A stretch of DNA of 64,000 nucleotides, taken from assembly GCA_963839535.1 (NCBI GenBank), contig CAWIVF010000009.1, positions 62,001 to 126,000 of the forward strand, given 5' to 3'. This DNA is from RHKX01 sp963839535 (lineage in GTDB: Bacteria; Actinomycetota; Thermoleophilia; Solirubrobacterales; 70-9). A program made the position numbers and the translations under genes. The notes under the pieces are model-generated. The model saw nothing but the letters and a program-made list of their open reading frames with translations. It made no database searches and was not told the DNA's origin. Shown in pieces: positions 9,520 to 19,498 of the stretch. How positions within the stretch are numbered: the first letter of the stretch is position 1; the number at the start of each line of letters is the position of its first letter.

Positions 9520-11868
9520 TCAGCCGCCGGGCGTGACCCGGTAGACGTCGAACACCGCCTCGACCTGTCGCAGGCGGGATATCGCCGCCTTCAGCTGGAC
9601 AGTGTCCCCCACTTCCACCACGAAACGGTTCTGAACCATCGGGTGCTTGGTCGAGCAGCGAGCCTCGAGGATGTTCACGCCCGCTTCGGAGAAGGCTCGC
9701 GACAGGTCTTCGAGCAGGCGTGTCCGGTCATAGGCATCGATCGCGATCTCGACCCGGTAGGACGTGCGGTTGTCGCCGTCCCAGCTGACCGCGGTGAACC
9801 GGTCCGGCGACTTCATCAGGGCGCCGACGTTCTTGCAGTCCTCGCGGTGGATCGTGATCCCGCGCCCGAGCGACACGTAGCCGACGATCGGATCCCCGGG
9901 AACCGGCCGGCAGCACTTGGCCAGCCTGACCATGACGTCCTCGACCCCCTCGACGTCGATCCCGTAGTCGGTGGCCTCCTGGGTGCGGCGCTCGCGCTCG
10001 TCGCGGCCCTCCAGCACCCCCGCGAGGCGGGACTCGGTCTCGTCCCCGGCGACCGCCTCGCCCTGCTTGAGGCGCTGCATCAGCTTGTTCGTGAAGGTCT
10101 TGGCGCTGATCTTGCCCTGGCCGAGGGCGACGTAGAAGTCGTCGGCCTTGCGGAAGCCCGTCTCGCGGATCACGTCGACGAGCAGCGGCGAGCCGCCGAT
10201 GCGCTGTGGCGGCAGGCCGCGCTTGCGCAGCGCCTCCGACAGCTCCTCGCGCCCGTCGCGCTCGGCGTCCTCGCGGCGCTCCTGCTTGAGGAAGGCGCGG
10301 ATCTTGTTGCGGGCGCGGCTCGTGCGCACCAGCCCGAGCCAGTCGCGCGACGGCCCGCGCTCCCGCTTCGCGGTGAGGATCTCGACGATGTCGCCGCTGT
10401 GCAGCTGGTAGTGCAGCGGCACGATCTTGCCGTTGACCTTCGCGCCGACGCAGCGGTGGCCGACGTCGGTGTGCACGGCGTAGGCGAAGTCCAGCGGGGT
10501 CGAGCCGGCGGAGAGGTTCTTGATCTCCCCCTTCGGCGTGAAGACGAAGACCTCGTCCTCGAAGAGGTCGACCTTGAGCGCCTCGAGGAACTCCTCCGCC
10601 CCGGCCTCGCCCTCGGCGTCGAGCAGGTGGCGCAGCCAGGTCATCTTGTCGCGCTCGGCGTTCTTGCCGCCGTTCTCCGAGCCCTCCTTGTAGAGGACGT
10701 GCGCGGCGACCCCGTACTCGGCGAGGTCGTGCATCTCGGAGGTGCGGATCTGGATCTCCAGCGGCTGCCCCTGCGGGCCGATCACCGTCGTGTGGAGGGT
10801 CTGGTACAGGTTCATCTTCGGGGTCGCGATGAAGTCCTTGAACCGGCCGGGCAGCGGCTTCCAGAGAGCGTGGATGACCCCGATCGCCCCGTAGCAGTCC
10901 TTGACCGAGTCGACGATCACGCGCATCGCGGTGAGGTCGTAGATCTCGTTGAACTCGCGCCCCTTCTTCGTCATCTTCGAGTAGATCGAGTAGAAGTGCT
11001 TGGCGCGGCCGGAGATCTGCGCCTGGATCCCGACCTCGGCCAGCTCGCGGCTGAGGAACTCGCCGGCCTCCGACACGTAGTCCTCGCGCTCGATCCGCTG
11101 CTGGCTGACGAGCTTCTTGATCTCCTCGTACTTGCGGGGATGGAGCACCTGGAAGGCGAGGTCCTCGAGCTCCCACTTGATCGCGTGGATTCCCAGGCGG
11201 TGGGCCAGCGGCGCGTAGATCTCGAGCGTCTCGCGCGCCTTGCCCAGCTGCTTCTGCTTGGGCATCGCGCCAAGCGTCCGCATGTTGTGGAGGCGGTCGG
11301 CGAGCTTGATCAGGATGACCCGCACGTCGGCGGCCATCGCGACCATCATCTTGCGGTAGTTCTCGGCCTGGCTCTCGTCGCGGCTCTCGAACGTGATCCC
11401 GGTGAGCTTCGTGACCCCGTCGACGAGCTGGGCGATCTGGGGGCCGAAGTCCTCGTCGACCTGCTCGAGGCTGGCGCTCGTGTCCTCGACCGTGTCGTGC
11501 AGGAGCGCCGCGCAGAGGGTCTCGGTGTCGAGGCGCAGCCCGGCGCAGATCTTGGCGACCTCCACCGGGTGGTTGATGAACTCCTCGCCGGAGCGCCGCC
11601 GCTGGTCGGCATGCCGCTCGCAGGCGAAGGCGAAGGCGCGCTCGACCTGGCGGTGATCGACGGCGCCCTCCCCGGAGTCGTGCTCGGCGACGACCGCCAG
11701 CAGGTCCCCGAGCAGCTCGCGCTCGCGGGGGGTCAGCGAGCGGGTGATCTCGTCGTTGGGGACGATCGTCGCCACCGTCCCCGCGGGGGGCGAGGCGCCG
11801 ACCCTCACATGACCCGTCCGCTCGAGCTCGGCAGCGTCGAGCGCGGCGTCGCCGCCCCCGTCCGTCAC
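9520..11868 (-). CDS. relA: RelA/SpoT bifunctional (p)ppGpp synthetase/hydrolase
   Basis: 782 residues, full length for a long RSH enzyme. The N-terminal hydrolase domain has the HD motif in LLHDTVEDT and IKLADRLHNMRT. The synthetase domain has FYSIYSKMTKKGREF, YDLTAMRVIVDSVKDCYGAIG and LYQTLHTTVIGPQG. The TGS domain starts near VFVFTPKGEIKNL, with the RIS/zinc-finger region at VMVRLAKCCRPVPGDPIVGY and an ACT domain at the C-terminus (YRVEIAIDAYDRTRLLEDL). It makes ppGpp from ATP and GTP/GDP on amino-acid starvation and degrades it otherwise. The hydrolase residues look intact, so a bifunctional enzyme is likely. The GTG at 11868 lies 11 bases after the recJ stop, implying an operon recJ-relA-HD-GYP. 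Confidence 0.95.
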   Translation of the reverse strand: MTDGGGDAALDAAELERTGHVRVGASPPAGTVATIVPNDEITRSLTPRERELLGDLLAVVAEHDSGEGAVDHRQVERAFAFACERHADQRRRSGEEFINHPVEVAKICAGLRLDTETLCAALLHDTVEDTSASLEQVDEDFGPQIAQLVDGVTKLTGITFESRDESQAENYRKMMVAMAADVRVILIKLADRLHNMRTLGAMPKQKQLGKARETLEIYAPLAHRLGIHAIKWELEDLAFQVLHPRKYEEIKKLVSQQRIEREDYVSEAGEFLSRELAEVGIQAQISGRAKHFYSIYSKMTKKGREFNEIYDLTAMRVIVDSVKDCYGAIGVIHALWKPLPGRFKDFIATPKMNLYQTLHTTVIGPQGQPLEIQIRTSEMHDLAEYGVAAHVLYKEGSENGGKNAERDKMTWLRHLLDAEGEAGAEEFLEALKVDLFEDEVFVFTPKGEIKNLSAGSTPLDFAYAVHTDVGHRCVGAKVNGKIVPLHYQLHSGDIVEILTAKRERGPSRDWLGLVRTSRARNKIRAFLKQERREDAERDGREELSEALRKRGLPPQRIGGSPLLVDVIRETGFRKADDFYVALGQGKISAKTFTNKLMQRLKQGEAVAGDETESRLAGVLEGRDERERRTQEATDYGIDVEGVEDVMVRLAKCCRPVPGDPIVGYVSLGRGITIHREDCKNVGALMKSPDRFTAVSWDGDNRTSYRVEIAIDAYDRTRLLEDLSRAFSEAGVNILEARCSTKHPMVQNRFVVEVGDTVQLKAAISRLRQVEAVFDVYRVTPGG

Positions 11869-11879
11869 CTCGGCGCCCT

Positions 11880-14454
11880 TCAGCGCTCCGCTCTTCTGCT
11901 TTGCAGGTATGTCAGGCCCTCCTCATGGATCCTCGAGTAGGCGCGCCAGGCGCCGGATCGGTCCAATGCGGTCCTTTCCGAGGATACGACGCGCAACCAG
12001 CGGGCGTCTCCGTTGCCGCCTCCCGACGCAATGCCGAGCTCGTCGAGGATCCGCACGCACCGGGCGGCCGCCTCGGGTGAGCGCCCGTAGCGGCCCGGGC
12101 CGCGCAGAACGGCCCGCAGCTCCTCGCCGCTGAGCCGGCGCGCGGCCAGCCCCCGGTAGATCTCGGCCAGCGCGCCCCGCAGGTCCCACTCCGAGCTCCA
12201 GCAGAGCTCGGCGATGTCGCTGCCCCCGGCCCAGGCGCGATGCAGGAAGCCGCCATCGCGACCGGCGCAGGCGATGGCCTCGAGGGCCACGCTCGGCGCC
12301 GGGTCCACCAGCACGAGGTGCTCGAAGCGGTCGGCCGCGTCGGGGGCGGCGGAGAGCGAGCTCCAGTCCGTCAGCAGCACCCGGCACCCGTCGTCGGCCG
12401 CGGCGGCGCGCAGCTCGTCGGGGTGGCAGCGCAGGCAGGCCAGGGCAGCCCGCCGCGCCGTAGCGGTCGGGACCGATCGCCTCGAGGAGAGCGCTGCGCC
12501 TGGCGGCGTCGGCGCTCACCACCATCACCCGCCCCCCGCTCGAGAGCAGCTCCGCGATCCGGGCGACGGCCGAGCCGCGCCGGGCGTCGATCTGGCGGCG
12601 CTCGCCGGCCGCGGAAGCGGGGCTCGGCGCAGCGCCGGCCGCCGGCAGCTCGCGGCCGATCTCGAGGTCGAAGCGCTCCCACCACCACGCCGCCGCGGCG
12701 CTGCCCTCGCAGGCGTGGTCCTCGGCGGGCGCATCGCCGGCCGGGACGCTCCGGCCATGGGCTCCGGAGAGGACGGCGCGCGGCTCGACCCCGCCGTTCC
12801 AGTGGTTGACCTCGAGCCGCACCGTCAGGTCGTGCGGCTCGCGCTGCGCCGCCTCGAGGACCGCGTTGGAGTTGAAGGCGACGCCGCGGGCGGAGAGGGT
12901 GCCGGTGCTCAGGTTGAAGCGCGCGTGGCGGCCCTCCTGGCCCATCGGCCGCACGTCGCCGACGCGCGCGCCCGGGATCAGCAGCCGGATGCCCGGGTTG
13001 CCCTGACCGAACGGCGCCAGCGTGGCGAGCTGCTCGGCGACCCGCAGGTCCAGGGCCTCGGCGCCGACGACGGCGTCGATCCACTCCGGCTCCTCGAGCC
13101 CCTCCTCGGGGATCACCGTGCGGCCGTGCTCGGCGAGGGCCGCGCGGAAAGCGTCGACGCGCTCGGCGCGGAGCTCGACGCCGGCGGCCGCGCGATGGCC
13201 CCCGTAGCGATCGAGCTCTGCGGCGGCGGCGTCGAGCGCGGCGAGGAGGTCGAAGCCGGGGACGCTGCGGCCCGAGCCCCTGGCCCGGCCGGCCTCGTCG
13301 ACGGAGAGCACGATCGCCGGGCGGCCATGGCGCTCGACGAGGCGCGAGGCGACGATCCCGACGACGCCGGGATGCCAGCCCTCGCCGGCGACGACGATGA
13401 CCGGGGCCTCCCGCTCCTCGTCCGGAAGCGCCCGCAGCGCCGCCTCGGCCTCGTTGCTGACGGCGCGCTCGGTCTCGCGCCGCTCGTAGTTGGCGGCGTC
13501 GAGCTCGGTGGCGATCGCGGTGGCCCGCTCCTCGTCGCCGGTCAGCATCAGCTCGACCCCGGCGTCGGCGCGGTAGAGGCGCCCGGCCGCGTTCAATCGC
13601 GGCGCCAGGCGGAAGGCGACGTCGCCCTCGTCGACGCGCTCGGGCTCGACCCCGGCGATCCGCAGCAGAGCCCTGATGCCCGGGCGGCGGGCGCGGCGCA
13701 GCTCGGCGATCCCGCGCCTGGCGAGGGCGCGGTTCTCGCCGACCAGGGGGACCAGGTCGGCGATCGTCGCCAGGGCGACGAGGTCGAGGTCGCGGCTCGC
13801 CGCCTCGGGAGGCGGCTCGGGGGACCGGGACCGCTCGAAGGCGAGCACCAGCTTGTGGGCGACGGCGGCTCCGCAGAGGCCGGTGAAGGGGTAGGAGCTG
13901 ACCTCGGGATGCACGATCGGGCAGTCCGGCAGCCGTTCCTTCGGCTGGTGATGGTCGGTGACGACCACGTCGATGCCCGCGGCCTTGATCGCATCGACCT
14001 CGTCGGCGGAGGCGATCCCGCAGTCGGCCGTGATCAGCAGGCCGGTGCCGCGCTCGCGGAGCGTCTCGACGGTGGCGGCGCTCAGGCCGTATCCGTCGGC
14101 CAGTCGGTCGGGGATGATCCAGTCGCAGGTCGCCCCCGCCCGCCGCAGCGCCGCGACGAGGATCGAGGTCGAGCAGATCCCGTCGACGTCGTAGTCCCCG
14201 TGGACCGTGATCCGCTTGCCGGCCGCGAGCGCCCGCTCGATCGCCGCGATCGCGAGGCCGATCCCCTCGAAGCGCTCCGGCTCGTGCGCCTCGTTCGCGT
14301 CGAGGAACTCCCGCGCCGCCTCGACGGTCCGGTACCCGCGGCGAACCAGCGCGATCGCGACCGGATCGGCAAGCCCGAGCTCGTCGGCGAGCAGGCGCGC
14401 CTCCCCGTAGTCATACGGAGCGGCCTTGAAGGGTGATGCGACAGCAGTGCCCAC
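11880..14454 (-). CDS. recJ: Single-stranded-DNA exonuclease RecJ, extended (frameshifted)
   Basis: About 857 codons. The DHH phosphoesterase core is clear: ITVHGDYDVDGICS, LITADCGIAS, VVTDHHQP, then the DHHA1 part with GWHPGVVGIVASRL, GRARGSGRSVPGFDL and YGGHRAAAGVEL. The OB-fold region follows (FGQGNPGIRLLI). RecJ degrades single-stranded DNA 5' to 3' in recombination and mismatch or base-excision repair. E. coli RecJ is 577 residues; here about 270 more follow, including RVMVVSADAARRSALLEAIG and LLTDWSSLSAAPDAADRFEH, a stretch reminiscent of a helicase-like domain, of unknown role. One indel near 12445 splits the extension (LACLRCHPDELRAA lies in the second frame). The GTG at 14454 is used. 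Confidence 0.88.
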
Positions 14455-14559
14455 CCACCGAGGCTCGCACCGATGGGGGACGGAACGGAGGTGGGAAAGC
14501 GCGTTTAGGCGTTGTTCAGCGCGTTCGCGCCCGACCCCCAGGGTGCTTCGAAGCTTGGT

Positions 14560-14688
14560 TTGGGCTGATGAGGGGAGGGGTGCAGGCGACCTTCGACCGC
14601 GCGTGGCGCCTTTACGACGAGATACGTCGTTTAAGCACCACCGGCCCTCCCCCTCCGCCGCAGCGTCCCCTCCCCCTCATCAGCCCAA
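14560..14688. repeat. Inverted repeat, candidate structured RNA or MITE-like element
   Basis: Left arm 14560-14580 reads TTGGGCTGATGAGGGG then AGGGG. The reverse complement of the right arm 14667-14688 is the same with one extra G. The 86-base interior contains its own hairpin (ACGACG-TATCT-CGTCGT read on the minus strand). Folding would give a stem of about 21 bp closing a 130-nt RNA on either strand. I do not recognise a known RNA family, and no flanking target-site duplication is obvious. Confidence 0.5.
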
Positions 14689-14693
14689 GCTCG

Positions 14694-14714
14694 TGGCGCC
14701 CTCGCGGGGCGCCA
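14694..14714 (-). terminator. Terminator-like hairpin after the secDF operon
   Basis: TGGCGCC, 7-base loop, GGCGCCA: perfect 7-bp stem starting 3 bases past the stop codon of the small membrane protein, read on the minus strand. No U-tract. Confidence 0.45.
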
Positions 14715-14717
14715 GTC

Positions 14718-14990
14718 CTACCCCTCGCCGTAGATGCGCTCGTCCCGCACGCCCAGCGCGTAGACCGCCGCGAGCCCCAGGAGGCAACCGGGCACCGCGG
14801 CCAACGCGGTCAGGGCGTCGGTCGACCCGACGCTGTCCCCGATCGCGAGCTGCCAGAGGGCGCCGCTCACCATCGCGCCGAGCACCGCGCCGATGAAGGC
14901 GCCGATGATCCCGGCGCGGAAGCGGTCGGGGACGAAGACGGTGAAGTGCCAGAGGCCGACGCCCATGGTCACCCAGACGACAACGGCCAT
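14718..14990 (-). CDS. Small conserved membrane protein
   Basis: 90 residues with three hydrophobic segments (MAVVVWVTMGVGLWHFTVFV; RAGIIGAFIGAVLGAMVSGAL; LTALAAVPGCLLGLAAVYALG). I do not recognise a named family. Its ATG overlaps the secDF stop codon (TGATGG), so it is translationally coupled to the Sec accessory gene and probably belongs to the same operon. A role at the membrane alongside SecDF is a guess from position only. The codon pattern and the overlap make it a real gene. Confidence 0.7.
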   Translation of the reverse strand: MAVVVWVTMGVGLWHFTVFVPDRFRAGIIGAFIGAVLGAMVSGALWQLAIGDSVGSTDALTALAAVPGCLLGLAAVYALGVRDERIYGEG

Positions 14991-17861
14991 CAGCGATTCC
15001 TCCCGTGCTTGCGGCGGGCGCGCTGCTGGCGCCGGCGGCGGGCCTCGAGGCGGCGCTCGCGGTCCGACATGTTCTCGTCGCCGACCGGCTCGAGATCCTC
15101 GTCCTCGGGCTCGGCGCCGTCCTCATCGTCGAGCGGCTCCGGCTCCGGGGCGACCACCGGGGCCGGCGCGGGTGCCGCGGGACTGCCATTGCCGACGCGG
15201 TCGGGCTCGACCACCTCGACCGTGGCGCCGCGCTCGTCGCCGACCCTCGCGACCTCGTTCTCCTCGGGGAACGCCGGGACGCGGCCCATCGTCTCCATGA
15301 TCTGCGCGGCGCGCGCCCGGTAGCCGGTCTCGCGCTCCTTCCAGGAGATCAGCACGGGCGTGGCGATGAAGATCGACGAGTAGGTGCCCGAGATGACGCC
15401 GACCATCATCGCGAAGGCGAAGTCGGTGAGCGTCTCGCCGCCGAAGACCAGGATGACCGCGATCAGGAAGACGGTCGAGAGGCCGGTGATCAGCGACCGG
15501 GTGAGGACCTCACTGAGCGATCTGTTGGCGATCTGGGCGAAGGTGGCGCGCGGCAGCCGCGGGACGTTCTCGCGGATCCGGTCGAAGACGATGACGGTGT
15601 CGTAGAGCGAATATCCGAGGATGGTCAGGAAGGCCGCGACGGTCGCACTCGACACCTCCCTTCCGACCAGTGAATAGACGCCGGCGGTGATCAGGATGTC
15701 GTGGATCACGGCGATCATCACCGGGATCGCGTACTTGCCCTCGAACCTGAAGGCGACGTAGGCGGCGATCAGGAGCAGCGAGAAGACGATCGCGTAGCCG
15801 GCGCTCTTGGCGATCTGCTCGCCGAAGGTCGGACCGACGGAGGTGCTCTGGAAGCCCTCCTCAGCGCTCGCCTCGTATCCGAAGTCGCGGTCGAACTGGG
15901 TCTGGACGGTGCCGGTCTGATCGGGATCGATCTGGCCCTGGATCTGGAAGACGTTGTCGCCGAAGTCCGCGTTCGAGACCTGCTGGATCTCGACCGAGCC
16001 GGGGTCCTCGATCCCGGCGTTGCCGAGGGAGTCGCGGATCCCGTCGATGTCCGCGTCGGTGGAGAGGGCGGCGGTGATCTTGGTGCCCGACTCGAAGTCG
16101 ATCCCGAAGTTGAGCTCCTTGATCGCGAACGACATCGCGCCGATCAGGAGGATCACGCCGGAGAACGAGAAGAACCAGCGGCTCGCCCCGGCGAAGTCGA
16201 AGTGCCACTCGTGCTGCCGCTCCCCGGCGCCGAGGAAGGCGGGCGAGCGCAAGATACGGCTCCGGCCCAGCAGGCCGAGAACCGCTCGGGTGAAGACGAC
16301 CGCGGTGAGGAGCGAGGCGATCGTGCCGATGCCGAGGGTGAAGGCGAATCCCTTGACCCCGGCGGTGGCGAGCCCGAAGAGGATGAACGCGGTCAGCAGG
16401 GTGATCACGTTGGCGTCGATGATCGTCGCGATCCCGCGGCGGTACCCGGTCGTGATCGCCGAGATCATCGAGTGGCCCTTGCGGGACTCCTCCTTGATCC
16501 GCTCGAAGATGACGACGTTCGAGTCCGCGGCGACGCCGATCGTGAGGATCAGGCCGGCGATGCCGGGCAGCGTCAGCGTGATCGGGATCAGCTTCATCAT
16601 CGCCAGGAAGATCACGGCGTAGACGGCGAGGCCGAGGATCGCGATGACCCCGAGGAAGCGGTAGTAGAAGAGGAAGAAGAGCGCGACGAGCATCAGGCCG
16701 ACGAGGCCCGCCTTCAGCCCCTGGTCGAGGGCCTGCTCGCCGAGGGTGGCGGTGACGGTGCTCTGGCTGACCAGGTTGAGGTCGATCGGCAGCGCGCCGA
16801 TCTTGAGCAGCTCGGCGAGATCCTGGGCCTCCTCGCAGCTCCAGCCCGGAGATCTGCGCGCCGGTACGGCCGTCGATCCCGGCCGGGTTCTCCTCCGGGT
16901 CGATGATCGGCCGGGAGACGATCTCGTCGTCGAGGACGATCGCGAACGCGTAGTCGGCGTCGAGACCGGAGGCCGTGCCGCGGAAGGCGATCTCCTTCGT
17001 GATCCTGCGGAACGCCTCCTGTCCCTCGTCGGTGAAGTTGAAGGTGACGTTCGGCTGGTTGGTCGTCGGGTCGGTCGCCTGCTCGGGATCCGTGATGTCC
17101 TCGCCCGAGAGCCCCGGCCGGTCGCGGAGCACGTAGTAGCTGTCCGGGGAGTCCTCGCTGTCGTCGATGCCGCGCTGGTCCTTGACGACGATCGTGCCCT
17201 GGGGCACCTCGAAGATCTTGCGGTCGTCCTCGGGGACGTCCTCGGCGCCGGGGAGCGTCAGCAGGTCGCGCTTGGCCTTCGCGGCGGCGCCGGGGGTGTC
17301 GTCGGAGGCCTCCTCGGGGCCGGCGACGAACTGCTGACTCCGCTCCTCGAAGAGGTAGAACGAGGGCCCGCGGCTCGTGCAGCCCTTGCACTCCGGCTCC
17401 TGTTGCGAGGCCAGCTCGACCGCGTCGTAGTACTTGGTCGTCTTCTGCTGCTCGCGGTTCTGCGGAGTGACCTCCTCCACGTCCGGATCGAGCGGGACGA
17501 CGTTCGGCTCGAACTCGTAGAAGTACATCTTGGCCGTGTCGCCGACCTGCTCGATCGCGCGATCGGCATCGGTGACGTCGGGCAGGCTGACCTGGATCTG
17601 GTCCGGCCCGAGCGGAGCGATCTCCGGCTCGGAGACGCCGAAGGCGTCGACGCGCTCGCGGACGATCTCGATGGCCCGGTCGATGTCCTCGCGGTCGATC
17701 GTCGGGTTCTCGGGGGTCGACTGGCCCTGGTAGACGAGCTGCGTGCCGCCGCTCAGGTCGAGCCCGAGCTTCGTCTCCTTCGACGCGATCACGATCGCCG
17801 ACCCCACGAGCATCGCGAGGACGAGCACGACGACGAGCAGGTTTACGCGGCGACTACCCAT
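14990..17861 (-). CDS. secDF: SecDF fusion, protein translocase accessory subunit (frameshifted)
   Basis: About 957 codons joining SecD and SecF in one chain. The SecD part starts MGSRRVNLLVVVLVLAMLVG, contains the periplasmic P1 region (LGLDLSGGTQLVYQ; AFGVSEPEIAPLG) and the SecD membrane block (LILTIGVAADSNVVIFERIKEE in pieces). The SecF part starts near WRWFF-like SRWFFSFSGVILLIG, with LNFGIDFESGTKI and LGYSLYDTVIVFDRIRENV. SecD and SecF use the proton gradient to pull proteins out of the SecYEG channel. A two-base loss near 16845 (restoring two Gs gives ISGG) breaks the frame before KIGALP-like sequence; total length 2872 plus 2 is divisible by 3. Unusual C-terminal tail: Pro/Ala-rich, then strongly acidic, then strongly basic (RRLEARRRRQQRARRKHG). 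Confidence 0.9.
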
Positions 17862-17876
17862 GGAGCGGTTCCCCCT

Positions 17877-18362
17877 CTACTCGGGGGTGAGGACGAGCAG
17901 CATCCCGCCGTCGTCGTCGTAGGCCGGGAAGACGTCCGCCACGGCCTTCGCCGGCAGATCCCCCTCCGCGTGGACGGCGACGCGCTTGCCGAGCGAGCGC
18001 ACGCCCCATTCGAGGGTGGTCTCGATCGGGTCGGCGACCCCGTTCCCCTCCTGGTCGGCCTCCTCGCCGCCGGTTCCGGGATCGATCCACTCGAGCCCGA
18101 GCACGTCCTTGACGGGCCGGCCGATGACGTCCTCGTCGGTCAGGCCGGTCAACTCGAAGCCGCCCCGGCCGACGTCGAGCACGCGGCCCTTGCCGTCGCA
18201 GGTGAAGAACGCCGCATCGGGCGCCGGGTAGTAGTCGTCGAGCAGCTCGAACAGGAAGCCGAACCCGCACTTCGGGCAGCTCTTCGGGCGGGACGAGAGC
18301 CCCGCGGTCCGTTCGCCGCTGCGCAGGCGGTTCCCACAGTTCGGGCAGATGAAGAAGGGCAC
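17877..18362 (-). CDS. Zinc-ribbon PAS-domain protein
   Basis: 161 residues. The N-terminal 40 residues have two CxxC pairs (CPNCGNRL and CPKCGFGF), a zinc ribbon. The rest is PAS-like (AFFTCDGKGRVLDVGRGGFELTG, GRPVKDVLGLEW). There is no output domain, so it may sense a ligand or partner and act by protein contact. It sits between ruvB and secDF on the same strand, 15 bases before secDF. The GTG at 18362 is chosen because a TAGCCT box ends 7 bases before it. Function unknown; a ribosome- or RNA-polymerase-linked sensor would fit a zinc-ribbon plus PAS layout, but this is speculation. Confidence 0.7.
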   Translation of the reverse strand: MPFFICPNCGNRLRSGERTAGLSSRPKSCPKCGFGFLFELLDDYYPAPDAAFFTCDGKGRVLDVGRGGFELTGLTDEDVIGRPVKDVLGLEWIDPGTGGEEADQEGNGVADPIETTLEWGVRSLGKRVAVHAEGDLPAKAVADVFPAYDDDGGMLLVLTPE

Positions 18363-18369
18363 GGACGAA

Positions 18370-18375
18370 AGGCTA
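18370..18375 (-). promoter_or_regulatory. Leaderless -10 box for the PAS gene
   Basis: On the minus strand TAGCCT ends 7 bases before the GTG at 18362; no ribosome site lies between. Confidence 0.5.
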
Positions 18376-18418
18376 TTGAATCGACGGCGGGTCCCCGCCG
18401 GAGCAGCGCGCGCATGGC

Positions 18419-19484
18419 CTAGAAGAGGCTCGCGAGGCCGTCGGGCACCGGCACGCCGAGGTGCTCGTAGCCGCGCTCGGTGATCACCCTGCCGCGGGGC
18501 GTCCGCTTCAGCAGCCCCTGCTGGAGCAGATAGGGCTCGTAGACGTCCTCGATCGTGTCGGTCTCCTCGTCGACCGCCGCCGCGAGGGTGGACAGGCCGA
18601 CCGGGCCCGCCCGAGAACTTGACCGCGATCGCGCTGAGGATCGCGCGGTCGTGGCGGTCGAGCCCGGCCTCGTCGACCTCGAGCATCTCCAGCGCGGCGG
18701 CGGCCACCTCGGCGGTGACGACGCCCTGGCCGCGGACCTCGGCGTAGTCGCGGACCCGCTTGAGCAGCCGGTTGGCGACCCGCGGCGTCCCCCGCGAGCG
18801 GGAGGCGATCGCCACCGTCCCCGAGGGCTCGATCTCGACCCCCAGGATGCGCGCCGAGCGCTCGACGATCTTCGCCAGCTCGCCGTGGTCGTAGTGCTCG
18901 AGGCGGTGGCTGAGCCCGAAGCGATCGCGCAGCGGCGTGGTCAGCAGGCCGGCGCGGGTGGTCGCCCCGACCAGCGTGAACGCGGGCAGGTCCAGGGTCA
19001 CCGTGCGCGCCCCGGCGCCCTGACCGAGGACGACCGGCAGCTTGCGGTCCTCCATCGCCGGATAGAGCGTCTCCTCGATCGCGCGGTTGAGCCGGTGGAT
19101 CTCGTCGATGAAGAAGACGCTGCCGGGCTCGAGCGTGGTCAGGAAGCTGGCGATGTCGGCCTTGCGCTCGAGCGCCGGGCCGGCCGTCTGCACGAGGGGG
19201 ACGTTCAGCTCGGCGGCGATGATGTGCGCGAGCGAGGTCTTGCCGAGCCCGGGAGGGCCGGCGAGCAGCACGTGGTCCAGCGGCTCGCCGCGGCGGCGGG
19301 CGGCCTCGATGAAGACCTCGAGCTGCTCGGTGACCTGCCGCTGGTTGACGAAGTCGGCCAGCCGCGAGGGCCGCAGGCTGGAGTCGAGGTCCTCCTCCCC
19401 GTGCTCGATCCGGGCGTCCGCGATCCGCGGCTCGGCGTCGGCCTCCAGGGCCGCCTCGTTGAGGGGGATGCGCTCGATCGCCAT
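18419..19484 (-). CDS. ruvB: Holliday-junction helicase RuvB (one frameshift)
   Basis: About 354 residues. AAA+ motor with Walker A GPPGLGKTSLA, Walker B FFIDEIHRL, sensor 1 VGATTRAG and the arginine-finger region TPLRDRFGLSHRLEHY. The winged-helix C-terminus is DRHDRAILSAIAVKFSGG and then, in the next frame, LSTLAAAV and RGYEHLGVPVPDGL. RuvB drives branch migration of Holliday junctions with RuvA. A single extra C near 18612 (GGGCCC for GGGCC) breaks the frame; removing it gives the expected FSGGPVGLSTL. The ATG at 19484 lies 15 bases after ruvA. Order ruvC-ruvA-ruvB is the standard actinobacterial one. Confidence 0.93.
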
Positions 19485-19498
19485 GGGGAAAGGTTGAC

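Larger units (their letters stand above)
14455..14717. other. 263-bp intergenic region with long inverted repeat
   Basis: No coding sequence seen. It holds a terminator-like hairpin (14694-14714), a pair of inverted repeats of 21-22 bp about 86 bases apart (14560-14580 and 14667-14688), and a short inner hairpin (ACGACG/CGTCGT around 14614-14630). The purine-rich and pyrimidine-rich arms make it unlike its surroundings. It could encode a structured RNA or be a small MITE-like insertion. Confidence 0.5.

Noticed and set aside
8737..11940. Very long open frame on the plus strand opposite HD-GYP and relA
   Set aside because: It is the mirror of G/C-rich codons of relA, with no recognisable domain; relA is certain on the other strand.
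12214..14436. Long plus-strand open frame opposite recJ
   Set aside because: Repetitive Arg/Gly/Asp/Val composition without domain; shadow of recJ.
14560..14688. CTGATGAG, the core of a hammerhead ribozyme, occurs in both arms of the inverted repeat
   Set aside because: No GAAA core element follows at the needed distance on either strand, so a hammerhead cannot form.
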